64,000 nucleotides of DNA from Colwellia sp. (GTDB lineage: Bacteria; Pseudomonadota; Gammaproteobacteria; Enterobacterales; Alteromonadaceae): assembly GCF_013214175.1 (NCBI RefSeq), contig NZ_JABSPA010000006.1, forward strand, positions 1-64,000, in the 5' to 3' direction. This document shows positions 8,849 to 17,535 of the stretch, in pieces (positions within the stretch are counted from its first letter, which is position 1; every line of letters begins with the position of its first letter). The notes below the pieces were generated by a model. That model had not been told where the DNA came from. It did no database searches and worked only from the letters and a program-made list of their open reading frames with translations. The position numbers and the translations under genes are program-made.

Positions 8849-11281
8849 ATGACCTTAAGTAACCCTACTCCAGCTGAACGTATTGTTTCTCATGAGAATA
8901 AAATCACTGAGAACATTCAGCAAATAAAAACAAATGAGCAGTTAATTGAAACCCAAGAAGCTGAACACATTGACTTACTAGCAGAAAAAACAGTATTAGA
9001 TGCTAAAAGCCCAACCTTTTCTGAACGATTTATGTTTGATGACAGCTTAAAGGTAGAAAAGGCAGCAAAGAAACAAGCCGTAGAGGATGCTAGAGAAGAA
9101 ACAACAGAGTTAAAGGAAGATACCTATCAGCTAAAAGAAGATACTCATGTAGAGCAAGAAAAACTTAAGGTAGCTCACGCTGACGAACAGGCTCTGCACC
9201 AAGAAAATATTGATGAGCTGGAAGACAGCAAAAATAGAAGTGAAGACAGACTTAAACGCTTAGAAGATTATGATGAAAAAGATCCTACAAAAGCAGCCGC
9301 ACAAGCTGAAAACATAGAGCAAGAACAAGCAGTATTAGCCAAACGTGAAAGCGATTTAGCACAAGCAAAAGAGTCAGCTGAAAATGCAAAAGAGGCTGGA
9401 CAAGCAAGAGATGCCAAAGTAGCTGATGACGTAAAAGAAGCTTGTCCGCTAAAGTGTAAAGCTACACAACTAGCGATAAAAAGTAATAACGATAAACGTA
9501 AATATCAAATGGCGACCGAGCTCAACCAAAGCTCACAAACTCTGCAGGTTATTAGTTTAAGTAAAGCGGCTGTAGAGAAAGGCACCCGCGAACCACCTGT
9601 TTCTATTATTTCGGTTGCTATTACCGGTTTATGTGAAAAAGGAAAACCTTCAGATACTGCTGCCGCCGCAGACGAAAAAATACTAGCCCGGGTAAGAAGT
9701 GGTGAATTTTGTCCTGTTGTTAAAATTGACAAGTCGCCACTTAATATTGTCATGCCCGGCACTAAAGGCAGTCCGTTAAATTTTCAAGCTTTTTGCCCAG
9801 ATCCACCAACAGGATTCAATTGGGATTACTTGTTTAAAAATATGTTTATGGTGAGTAAACGTGAACCTGCTATTTATACGATGGAAACCGAAGGCTGTGA
9901 TGGCAGTTACGCCTTAGTTAGTAAGGTCGAAGCTTACCCGAAGATAAAGGCAGAAATAGGCGTATCTATTGCTTATAAACAAACAAAAGATATTACAAAA
10001 GTACCAAACTGGGAAGCAGATCCAAAAGCAGTAGATAAAATTACTGATTATAACAAAGGACACCGCACAGTTGAGTGTGGCAACTGGGTTTTTGCCTTCA
10101 ACATGAAAGGCAGTGTGGACCAAGTTAGTCTCGCTGCGCAACTTGAACATCTATCACCCAACGATTTACTACCTAAGTTACGTAAAGCATTAAACCTATT
10201 TATTTTTATCTTTGATGTGATAAGAATTTGTTGCGACAACAAAATGGGAAGTAATATTTTTGAAAAAGCTGCCGCAATTGCTGATGCCGCGGATAAAGAC
10301 GGTCCTTATGACGAAACCGGCTTAGTTAAAAATGATAAACCGGGTAGAGATAGTGCCGGTAAAGTTATCGATGCGGATGCAAGCGGCCCGACGGGCAGTA
10401 TCAGTATTAACTATCCTAAAATATCCTTTGGTTTGGGTTACGAAAACTGTGAAGCGGTTGGTAAACCTACATTAGGTAGTGCAACCTCATTACAGTTAAA
10501 ACTTGACCCACTTATTGGTGTTACAGGTAAAGTAGATATTCTTGGTGCTTTAATTCAAATTGGCATTAACGGCTTAATTCCCGGTGCAGCCTTGGCGGGT
10601 AAAACGTTTGTAGAATACATTTGGCCTATATTAAAAGGCCTATTACCAGAAGATACTGAAGTTACCAAAGAGAATATAGACAAACGTAACTATTACCTTG
10701 AAGGTGGTGTCGCTCTTGTGATGAAGGTCGGTGCCAATATTACCGCTGAAGGAAAATGGACACACCATAACGATGGTGAAAACTTAACGAGCTCTTTTGT
10801 ACCTTTACCTGCAGACCCAGTGAATAATCCCGTTTCAGGCGCGTTCAGTGGTATGGCTGGTGCCTCCCTAGAAATGCATCTTGAGGGTAAAGCTTATGCT
10901 AAAGGTAAAGCATGGGCAGTAACCTTTGAAGCAGGTTTAATTATTGCTGTAGGAAGTGCTAAAGAAATTGGCGCAGCTAAGTTAGAATATAAAGTTAACA
11001 TCACCGAGAAAAACGAACAAATGATGGTTGATGGTGCCTTTGAGTGGAATGGCTTGGCGATTATTACCGCTTCTTATAAATCGGCGGGTATTGGTAGTAA
11101 AGATAATGATGATACAACTAAATCGGCACAGGGTGGCAGACCTAGCGCAAAATCAAAACAAAGTGAAACAAAACATACCTTTTCAGAAAAGGATTTAAAA
11201 AACCAATGGGTATTAATTGAGCCCGGTAAAACGCCAAAAGACACAAAACCGGTACCACTAAATGACTATTTCAACTCATAA
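8849..11281 (+). CDS. Candidate T6SS effector, 810 aa, coiled-coil N-terminus
   Basis: No signal peptide. Residues 1-190 are a charged Glu/Lys/Ala-rich coiled coil. They are followed by a CPLKC motif near 198 and a Cys-containing middle region (to about 480). The C-terminal third is Gly-rich and alternates beta-like strands with one hydrophobic stretch around 560-600 (GALIQIGINGLIPGAALAG). The tail (745-810) is polar. I recognise no catalytic motif; a hydrophobic segment in a beta-rich context would fit a membrane-active or pore-forming toxin, but that is inference. Support for an effector role is context: directly after a DUF4123 adaptor, and overlapping by 20 bp a gene for a secreted protein that would be its immunity factor. 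Confidence 0.6.
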   Translation: MTLSNPTPAERIVSHENKITENIQQIKTNEQLIETQEAEHIDLLAEKTVLDAKSPTFSERFMFDDSLKVEKAAKKQAVEDAREETTELKEDTYQLKEDTHVEQEKLKVAHADEQALHQENIDELEDSKNRSEDRLKRLEDYDEKDPTKAAAQAENIEQEQAVLAKRESDLAQAKESAENAKEAGQARDAKVADDVKEACPLKCKATQLAIKSNNDKRKYQMATELNQSSQTLQVISLSKAAVEKGTREPPVSIISVAITGLCEKGKPSDTAAAADEKILARVRSGEFCPVVKIDKSPLNIVMPGTKGSPLNFQAFCPDPPTGFNWDYLFKNMFMVSKREPAIYTMETEGCDGSYALVSKVEAYPKIKAEIGVSIAYKQTKDITKVPNWEADPKAVDKITDYNKGHRTVECGNWVFAFNMKGSVDQVSLAAQLEHLSPNDLLPKLRKALNLFIFIFDVIRICCDNKMGSNIFEKAAAIADAADKDGPYDETGLVKNDKPGRDSAGKVIDADASGPTGSISINYPKISFGLGYENCEAVGKPTLGSATSLQLKLDPLIGVTGKVDILGALIQIGINGLIPGAALAGKTFVEYIWPILKGLLPEDTEVTKENIDKRNYYLEGGVALVMKVGANITAEGKWTHHNDGENLTSSFVPLPADPVNNPVSGAFSGMAGASLEMHLEGKAYAKGKAWAVTFEAGLIIAVGSAKEIGAAKLEYKVNITEKNEQMMVDGAFEWNGLAIITASYKSAGIGSKDNDDTTKSAQGGRPSAKSKQSETKHTFSEKDLKNQWVLIEPGKTPKDTKPVPLNDYFNS

Positions 11282-12287
11282 AATAGCGCTAATAAGCGCA
11301 ATACTTTTAACCCTTATATTTACAAGCTTATTACAGGCAGAAGACTCTATGCTCACTAAAAAACCCTATTTTACCTACCGCATTGAAACTAAAGGTGCGT
11401 TGTATCACGCTAAAATCAATGGCATTTTATTAGAGGAAGATTTTGAAGGACATGCTTTAAATTTTGAACAACCCGTCAATCAATATATGCGTACTGGTAC
11501 AAATCGTATTGGATTTGATTTATATACTTTTACGCCTGAAGAATTTGGAGAAGCAAAAATTACCGTTAGCTTATACGTTAACCAAGATGGCGCGGGTGAA
11601 TCACAAAAGAAATTAATTAGCCAAGTCACTTTTAAAGCCAACGACTTTGCTGTCGAGAAAAGCCCACAACAAGCTATAAAAGCAAGTATGCCTGCTGTAC
11701 GTCTAGATTCTACTGATGAGTTTTTAGCAAGTGATAAGGGAGATGTAATTGTACATACACCACAAATTGAACCATCAAAAATAGAACCAACTGCATATCA
11801 TGTCTATCAAGATATTGAAGTTAAAACTCCATTTCCTGAGTGGGGATTTTTTGAGGCTGAAACACTTGACTTCCCTACGCTCTGGGATGATTTCACTGAT
11901 GATTTTGAGAATTATAACAAGGCATTAATTTCCCCCCTATATAGAGAACATGAAATAATATTTGAAACATTAAAAACTCAAGATTTTGATAAAATATTAC
12001 CCTTATTTTCTGAACGTAATAAAGAATATGATATAGCGCTATATTACCCTGAAGGTACCTATGATGAAAAGCTGAAAAAAGCTTTACAAAGTGACTTCGA
12101 TGATAAAAACTCAGTATTAAAAATACATAAAGATGAATTTGCTGCACCTGCAATTAGTGATGATAAAAAACTAATTCGTATAGGCTCCCCGCAGATGATT
12201 TACTTTGAAAACGAAGAACATTCACTGTTTTCAAAGTACCCTATCTGGTTCTACAAAAAAGACGGTAAATGGATTATTTCTCGCTAG
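11262..12287 (+). CDS. Secreted candidate immunity protein
   Basis: 341 aa. An N-terminal signal peptide (hydrophobic residues 8-25, cleavage near LLQAED) predicts a periplasmic location. No known domain is recognised. The N-terminal half looks beta-rich (TYRIETKGALYHAKINGILL and following); the C-terminal 110 residues are charged and end with a WFYKKDGKWIISR-like strand, as in small NTF2/SnoaL-like or DUF3828-like folds, though I cannot assign one. The start overlaps the 3' end of the 810-aa gene by 20 bp, so the two are translationally coupled, the usual arrangement for toxin and antidote. A periplasmic immunity protein would imply that the toxin acts in the periplasm or inner membrane. A strong terminator follows. 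Confidence 0.6.
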   Translation: MTISTHKIALISAILLTLIFTSLLQAEDSMLTKKPYFTYRIETKGALYHAKINGILLEEDFEGHALNFEQPVNQYMRTGTNRIGFDLYTFTPEEFGEAKITVSLYVNQDGAGESQKKLISQVTFKANDFAVEKSPQQAIKASMPAVRLDSTDEFLASDKGDVIVHTPQIEPSKIEPTAYHVYQDIEVKTPFPEWGFFEAETLDFPTLWDDFTDDFENYNKALISPLYREHEIIFETLKTQDFDKILPLFSERNKEYDIALYYPEGTYDEKLKKALQSDFDDKNSVLKIHKDEFAAPAISDDKKLIRIGSPQMIYFENEEHSLFSKYPIWFYKKDGKWIISR

Positions 12288-12316
12288 TTTCAGTTTGAAC
12301 ACTCACTAAAATTAAG

Positions 12317-12350
12317 AAAAAAGCCTGCTATATATTGCAGGCTTTTTTAT
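12317..12350 (+). terminator. Rho-independent terminator of the cargo cassette
   Basis: Perfect 12-bp stem AAAAAAGCCTGC / GCAGGCTTTTTT around an 8-nt loop with a T tract, 30 bp after the candidate immunity gene stop. Confidence 0.9.
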
Positions 12351-12484
12351 AGGCATTACTCAACGTGTCTCTTAGAAACTTAAACTTTTGTAGAACTCAA
12401 TAATGCTAACGATATACTTGCTAAGAACGGGTTACCTACACAAAACGCTCTTATATTGATGAACTCATACACATGAAGTCCTTA

Positions 12485-12546
12485 AGCTTGTCCGCCGATA
12501 ATAAGATCTATTTAAACTGCAGTAGAATCAATTGGCTGGACAAGCT
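12485..12546. repeat. 9-bp inverted repeat with 44-nt loop
   Basis: AGCTTGTCC at 12485-12493 is matched by GGACAAGCT at 12538-12546. It lies between two terminators in otherwise empty sequence. It could be a leftover transposon end or a structured transcript; I cannot tell which. Confidence 0.4.
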
Positions 12547-12575
12547 ACTCATATATAGGTAATAACAAATCTAAT

Positions 12576-12614
12576 AAAAAAAAGGTAATAACTGCAAAGT
12601 TATTACCTTTTTTT
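12576..12614. terminator. Bidirectional terminator (copy of the one at 16465-16501)
   Basis: Stem GGTAATAACT / AGTTATTACC with a 4-nt loop (GCAA), flanked by A and T runs. The same hairpin, loop included, occurs downstream of the agmX stop at 16465-16501, and here too it is followed by an agmX 3' end (12640-12722). This copy therefore arose with that gene tail. Confidence 0.85.
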
Positions 12615-12639
12615 GTTTGCTCTTATCTGTACTAACCTA

Positions 12640-12722
12640 CTACGACGGCAAGAACTCCACCGGATAAATCACTGTCACCGATTTTACGTCAGCTGCGCCA
12701 AAGTTAAACTGCCTAACGCGAG
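12640..12722 (-). pseudogene. Remnant of the agmX 3' end (last 26 codons)
   Basis: Read on the minus strand, this encodes the last 26 residues of the AgmX-like protein (RVRQFNF to EFLPS, then a TAG stop), identical in amino acids to the intact gene at 16532-17530. Five codons plus the stop differ, all synonymously. Homology ends abruptly where the REP sequence at 12731 and the transposase gene begin. It is a dead fragment; how it formed is discussed in the findings. Confidence 0.85.
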
Positions 12723-12730
12723 AACTTATT

Positions 12731-12746
12731 AGGCCACCCATGATAA
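12731..12746 (-). repeat. REP sequence, inverted relative to the copies at 13971-14193
   Basis: CCACCCATGATA here is the reverse complement of TATCATGGGTGG, the core of the REP units downstream of the transposase gene. The inverted pair brackets the transposase, the normal arrangement for RAYT loci. Confidence 0.65.
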
Positions 12747-12807
12747 CTTGTACATATTTACCTCAATAAACTAAGCTTAATTTACCTCGTTAAGTTTGGT
12801 GATTGTT

Positions 12808-13788
12808 ATGCCTAAGCCTCGTTCACAACAAATCAGTTTATTAGATACGCCGTATTATCATATTTGTAGTCGCACGGTACGAAAGGCCTTTTTGTGCGGC
12901 GTCGATAAAGAAACAGGTATTAGCTTTGAACATAGGCGCACATGGATTGAAAAGCGTATTTTTCAATTGGCTCAAGTGTTTTCTATCGATATCTGTGCGC
13001 ATGCTGTCATGCATAACCACTTACATCTCGTTTTACATGTTGATATAGAGCAAATAAAAACGTGGTCAATGGACGAGGTACTTGAACGATGGCATCAGTT
13101 ATTCAAGGGCACACTACTGACTCAGAAATACCAAAATAAAAAATCGCTTGATAAGTTCCAACTAGCAATGGTTGAAAGCACTGCTGATATTTACAAACAG
13201 CGCTTAATGAGCATTAGCTGGTTTATGCGTTCATTGAATGAGCCAATTGCTCGACAAGCAAACCGAGAAGACCAATGCACAGGACACTTTTGGGAGGGAC
13301 GCTTTAAATCTCAAGCCCTGCTTGATGAAGGTGCACTATTGTCTTGCATGGCTTATGTTGATTTAAACCCGGTACGCGCTGGTATAGCCCCTACGCCAGA
13401 GCAGTCTGCTTTCACCAGTATTCAATTACGTATAAAAGCAGCGATAAGAGGTCAACAACCTACGTCGTTATTATCTTTTACTGGCAATGAACACCAACAT
13501 AAACCAACGGGTATTCGCTTCAGCTTAAAAGACTATTTAACACTTGTTGATGAGACTGGACGGGTTCTTCGTGATGATAAACGTGGTGCCATCAACCATA
13601 AAACGGCAAATATTCTTGCAAGGCTTCACATCAGTGAAGAAAGCTGGTTAAAACTCACTACGGATTTTGAAGGTATCTTCACAGGCGCCGTCGGCACAGC
13701 TGAGCACTTATGTGAATTTAGTGAGCATATTGGCCTGCAACGCACTCATGGTATTACCAATGCTCAGGCCTGTTTAAATACCGCTTAA
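12808..13788 (+). CDS. REP-associated tyrosine transposase (RAYT, Y1_Tnp / IS200-like family)
   Basis: 326 aa from the ATG at 12808, chosen for the GGTGA site 6 nt upstream (an earlier in-frame start at 12796 would add four residues). It contains the HUH metal-binding motif HNHLHLV (about residue 72), the FWEGRFKSQAL motif and AYVDLNPVRAG, hallmarks of this family. Such proteins process single-stranded REP hairpins and are usually single-copy, domesticated transposases. Matching REP sequences lie on both sides (12731-12746 and 13971-14193). The frame appears intact, so the enzyme may be active. Confidence 0.93.
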   Translation: MPKPRSQQISLLDTPYYHICSRTVRKAFLCGVDKETGISFEHRRTWIEKRIFQLAQVFSIDICAHAVMHNHLHLVLHVDIEQIKTWSMDEVLERWHQLFKGTLLTQKYQNKKSLDKFQLAMVESTADIYKQRLMSISWFMRSLNEPIARQANREDQCTGHFWEGRFKSQALLDEGALLSCMAYVDLNPVRAGIAPTPEQSAFTSIQLRIKAAIRGQQPTSLLSFTGNEHQHKPTGIRFSLKDYLTLVDETGRVLRDDKRGAINHKTANILARLHISEESWLKLTTDFEGIFTGAVGTAEHLCEFSEHIGLQRTHGITNAQACLNTA

Positions 13789-13850
13789 CGCCCTTTATCA
13801 ATCAACCATGAAGTTTTATGTTACCTTTACGTGGCAGGCTTAACTCAGTC

Positions 13851-14193
13851 AAAATTCAATGGTTTAGAAAACTTCAGTAATAAACCGATTAACTAACGCC
13901 TACCTACTTTAAAATTAGGCATCATACTAAACTCCAAAGGCCAAAATTTACGTGCCCTTATTCCTTAGTACTATCATGGGTGGCAGAGTTATTAAGAGTT
14001 ATTACTATCATGGGTGGCAGAGTTATTCCGCAGAGTTATTACCCCTTAGCTAAAATTCAATGGCTTAGAAAACTTCAGTAATAAACGATTAACTAACGCC
14101 TACCTACTTTAAAATTGGGCATCATACTAAACTCCAAAGGCCAAAATTACGTGCACTTATTCCTTAGTACGATCATGGGTGGCAGAGTTAAAT
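13851..14193 (+). repeat. About 140-bp direct repeat (two copies) ending in REP units
   Basis: Copy A (13851-13993) and copy B (14052-14193) are near-identical, differing by a few substitutions and small gaps. Each ends in a REP unit with the core ATCATGGGTGGCAGAGTTA; copy A carries a second REP in tandem at 14005-14027. Together they fill most of the 570-bp gap between the transposase and the glucanase gene. I see no coding capacity here. Confidence 0.85.
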
Positions 14194-14358
14194 CGCAGAG
14201 TTAAATCCATTGTCATCACACACCTTATTTATAATTAAAAAACAATCACTTATTTACTTATAACCTCATTAAACATAGCTTATAATTAATACTCAAAATC
14301 TCTACTCATTGTTAATGATTTTGACAAATACTATTACTAAAGGGACTTAGGTAACACA

Positions 14359-16419
14359 ATGGTTAATCATCGAATTCAGACCGCTATTTATTTCAGTACG
14401 CTTTTTGCTAAACAATGGCTATTTTTTTTATTGTATTGCATTTGTTTTTTTATTGGCAGTATTCATGTCAACGCACAAACCTTGCCACTACCTTACCTAA
14501 TAAACAACGCATCAGCATTCAGTGATAACGACATCTACGTTGGGCTTGTCGGCAAAATTGAGGGTAACAATGTATGGATTGATATTGCCACTGGCGAAAT
14601 TAATGAAATGCAAAGCTCAGACAATACTTTGCAAGGTCCCATCCATAATGGTAACAGTGGCCCTGGAGGAGATGGCAGGTATGCTGATATTTTTACTCGT
14701 TTAGGTAATATCCCCAATAAAACCATCAATATTCCTCATATTGATACGGCACGTATTTTTATTTCATTTGAATCGCCACTTTATTTGTATTTCTTTGCTG
14801 ATGGCGGAGGTTATTCAACCCCCTCTTTGACTAATGATTCAGATGCTAACCTAGGGCTTAAGTTTGAACTGATTGAGCTAAGCTATGATGATAATGGTCT
14901 TTCAACAAATACTACCCGTGTTGACGCGTATCAATACCCCATGGGGCTTGAAGTTTGGAGTACGGATGGCTTTTATAAACGTATTGGTGAAGTATTAAGT
15001 CATGATGATATTCTCACACAGTGGCGAACAGATGTAAGCCTTGCATTTCAAGCTTCACTTGATGAAGAACTTGGTATTATTTTAAATCCCTCTCTTAGTA
15101 GCAGTTTTCAAGAAGGTGAGGCAAATGAGCAATATTTTACTGACTATGTTGATGCACTATGGAATCGTTATGAAGCTGAGGAACTATATGTCTACATAGA
15201 TGCTCAAGCCGTTTGGCTTGGTCGCGTTACCAACGAGCAATTTACCTTTACTAACCAAACAGACCAAACGGTTGCCATAATATCCGCAAAACCCACTACT
15301 TTAGAGATACTCACCACCAGTGGTGTTTTGGCCGAAGATGTTAGCAATACACCCAACCTTGATGCTGATAAATATATCCAACAACACTTTAGTACTGCGC
15401 TTAATATGGGGGCTATTGACCTCAATATTGAAACAAACCAATTAGCCGACTGGTCTGCAATCGACAGCTACTTTAGCAGTAATATACACAATGAATATCT
15501 CGCTTTTTGGCACTCTCAAGACATCAGTTATCAAGGACAAACTTTTGCCTACAATGATAGCCACCATAATTCGGCAATCATTCAAAGCCTTATGCCTGAA
15601 AGAGTCACAATCACTATCGGCGGCTTGGTTAATGATGCTTATCATGCAGCTGAGTCTATTGAGGTTTATTCCATTACCGGTGGTGATGGTGAGACTACTC
15701 TTATCTCTTACGGTACAAATACTAGTGAGCACTCATCGGGGATAGGGTTTGGTATCAACACTACAGGAACCGTTTTATTAGAGGCCCGATTATTACCGCT
15801 AAATGTTACCGTTCCAACAATTATTTGGCAATCAAGTGATGCTTCTGTTGCATCCGTTATTGATGGACTTATAACGGGTATCAGCACAGGTACCGCTCTG
15901 ATCACAGCAAGTAATCATGATGGCGCAATATCAATAACTTGGGGAGTAGAAGTTAACGACGATAACCTGGACATTTCAACGTCCATAGATACGACTACCA
16001 ACTGCATAGCAGGGACTGATAGCTCTGCTACCTTAGGCAATAAAAATGATAACTATGCTATAGGAACGACTTGTTCTATTACTGGAACCATTGAGCTCAA
16101 TAATGATGGTTTGAGTATTCCCCCGGGGACAATTAATGATACCGTGATTATTGAGCCGACTAATAATAACTGGGCTGTTGTGGTAAATAATGGCGGGAGT
16201 ATTACCCTGCCAATAACTGATATTACTGATGACAATACAGGTACTGACAATAACTCACACATTGAAACGACCAAAGCTAATGACAACTCAGAAACTGTTG
16301 TTGCCAGCGAAGTCAATGATACACAAGCGGCACAGACAGACAGTGGCGGTTCAATAAGTTTTGCTTTATTTAGCTTATTCGGTATGCTTTTATGGCGTAA
16401 GCATAAAGACGTTAGTTGA
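14359..16419 (+). CDS. Secreted GH64-like beta-1,3-glucanase with Ig-like domain and GlyGly-CTERM anchor
   Basis: 686 aa. The signal peptide ends near HVNAQ (about residue 40). Residues 45-410 have the layout of glycoside hydrolase family 64 / thaumatin-like laminarinases: VGLVGKIEG with VWIDIATGEI, ESPLYLYFFADGGGYSTP, a YQYPMGLEVW motif, an FTDYVDALWNRY stretch and a WHSQDISYQGQTFAY motif. Residues about 470-535 are a Big_2-type Ig fold (SDASVASV, GTALITA). The C-terminus has the Gly-Gly, hydrophobic helix and basic tail of the GlyGly-CTERM signal, which rhombosortase cleaves. Expected role: digestion of beta-1,3-glucans such as laminarin or fungal/algal wall glucan at the cell surface. It lies just beyond the RAYT repeats and appears unrelated to the T6SS. 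Confidence 0.82.
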   Translation: MVNHRIQTAIYFSTLFAKQWLFFLLYCICFFIGSIHVNAQTLPLPYLINNASAFSDNDIYVGLVGKIEGNNVWIDIATGEINEMQSSDNTLQGPIHNGNSGPGGDGRYADIFTRLGNIPNKTINIPHIDTARIFISFESPLYLYFFADGGGYSTPSLTNDSDANLGLKFELIELSYDDNGLSTNTTRVDAYQYPMGLEVWSTDGFYKRIGEVLSHDDILTQWRTDVSLAFQASLDEELGIILNPSLSSSFQEGEANEQYFTDYVDALWNRYEAEELYVYIDAQAVWLGRVTNEQFTFTNQTDQTVAIISAKPTTLEILTTSGVLAEDVSNTPNLDADKYIQQHFSTALNMGAIDLNIETNQLADWSAIDSYFSSNIHNEYLAFWHSQDISYQGQTFAYNDSHHNSAIIQSLMPERVTITIGGLVNDAYHAAESIEVYSITGGDGETTLISYGTNTSEHSSGIGFGINTTGTVLLEARLLPLNVTVPTIIWQSSDASVASVIDGLITGISTGTALITASNHDGAISITWGVEVNDDNLDISTSIDTTTNCIAGTDSSATLGNKNDNYAIGTTCSITGTIELNNDGLSIPPGTINDTVIIEPTNNNWAVVVNNGGSITLPITDITDDNTGTDNNSHIETTKANDNSETVVASEVNDTQAAQTDSGGSISFALFSLFGMLLWRKHKDVS

Positions 16420-16464
16420 GAAGTATAAGTTAAACTAATTCAAAAATTAAAAAAAACTCTCAAA

Positions 16465-16501
16465 TAAAAAAGGTAATAACTGCAAAGTTATTACCTTTTT
16501 T
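16465..16501. terminator. Bidirectional terminator between the glucanase gene and agmX
   Basis: Stem GGTAATAACT / AGTTATTACC with A and T runs on either side, so it can stop transcription of the plus-strand glucanase gene and of the minus-strand T6SS arm that ends with agmX. An almost identical copy lies at 12576-12614. Confidence 0.88.
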
Positions 16502-16531
16502 AGTATTTACCCTTTAATAAACCCTAAGCTA

Positions 16532-17530
16532 TTAAGATGGCAAGAACTCCACTGGATAAATCACTGTCACCGATTTCACGTCAGCTGCGCCAAAGTTAAA
16601 CTGTCTAACGCGGGCAACAATACGCGATTCCAGGCGTTTATCGTTTAGCTCGCTTGAGGCAATATTTACCACTAACACTTTACCTTCAGGTGAAATGGTT
16701 ATCTCTAAGACAATCTTCCCTTTAATACCTGGGTTGCTTCTGCGCGCTTTACGATAGAGTGCGTGCAGCTTGCTTTTGTTTTTATCCATAACATAAGCAA
16801 TGTCTTCTTCTGGTCGGTAGTTACCTGTGCGTTTAAAGGCTTTATCTGCCGATTGCTCAGGTTCAATTCCTTCCACTAAACTGGTATCAGCACGTGCGGC
16901 AAGTAATTGCTGTTGTGCAGCGGCCACTTGCGCACCGTCAAGTTTAACGGTACTACGACTACTATTAAGTACACTTGCAGTACTTACCCCGCCACTGCCT
17001 TTACTGGCATCAGCAGTAAGTAAGGAGTCACGTTGCGCAGCCCTTTTTTGACTACTGCTGGTATTAGTTTTAGCTAATCTATTACCGACCATGGCATCAA
17101 TACTTGAGGTATCCATTAAATCAGACAACTCATTACTAAGTGCTAACAAACCACTTTCACTGGCGACTTCACGAGCCTTTACTTGTTTTTTAGTTAACAC
17201 TTGTTGCTTTTTAACCTGCTGTTTTTTTACTTTAGGTTTGTCTTTTGGCTTAGGTGGATCCTTTTTAATCACCTTAGGTTTTGGTGGTTCTTTTTTAATG
17301 ACCTTAGGTTTGGGTTTAGGCTTTGGTTTATCTAAAATAAATTTAGCCACTCGCTCAGGTATTACTACTTTGGCACGTTTTGTTTCTGGTGGTAGCTCCA
17401 TTGAGCCGATATAAAAACCTAAACAAACAATAAGTAATACAATACTCGTCGCAAAAAAGATAAAAGATTTATCCGTTTTACTTTGAGGATGCCAAGCAAG
17501 GGCCAACTGTTGGTAAGTAGCAGTTGTCAT
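16532..17530 (-). CDS. AgmX/PglI-type TonB-like protein, last gene of the minus T6SS arm
   Basis: 332 aa. One transmembrane segment at about 22-42, then a Pro/Lys-rich periplasm-spanning spacer (repeated KPKPK and KKEPPKPK-like units, 65-120), a polar linker, and a C-terminal domain (235-332) with GKIVLEITISPEGKV and a final VIYPVEFLPS strand. This is the AgmX/PglI C-terminal (TonB-like) domain of energy-coupling proteins. It ends a set with two ExbD genes and one ExbB gene spaced 0-5 bp apart. Expected job: transmit motion from the ExbB/ExbD proton channel across the periplasm. In myxobacteria the relatives belong to the gliding-motility set; whether this copy serves T6SS, motility or uptake is not known. 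A dead copy of its 3' end lies at 12640-12722. Confidence 0.85.
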   Translation of the reverse strand: MTTATYQQLALAWHPQSKTDKSFIFFATSIVLLIVCLGFYIGSMELPPETKRAKVVIPERVAKFILDKPKPKPKPKVIKKEPPKPKVIKKDPPKPKDKPKVKKQQVKKQQVLTKKQVKAREVASESGLLALSNELSDLMDTSSIDAMVGNRLAKTNTSSSQKRAAQRDSLLTADASKGSGGVSTASVLNSSRSTVKLDGAQVAAAQQQLLAARADTSLVEGIEPEQSADKAFKRTGNYRPEEDIAYVMDKNKSKLHALYRKARRSNPGIKGKIVLEITISPEGKVLVVNIASSELNDKRLESRIVARVRQFNFGAADVKSVTVIYPVEFLPS

Positions 17531-17535
17531 TATTA

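Noticed and set aside
12796-16419. The RAYT-glucanase segment considered as an integrative element with att repeats
   Set aside because: The flanking direct repeats are a gene end plus terminator with silent divergence, and no integrase or relaxase is present. Kept only as a rearrangement finding.
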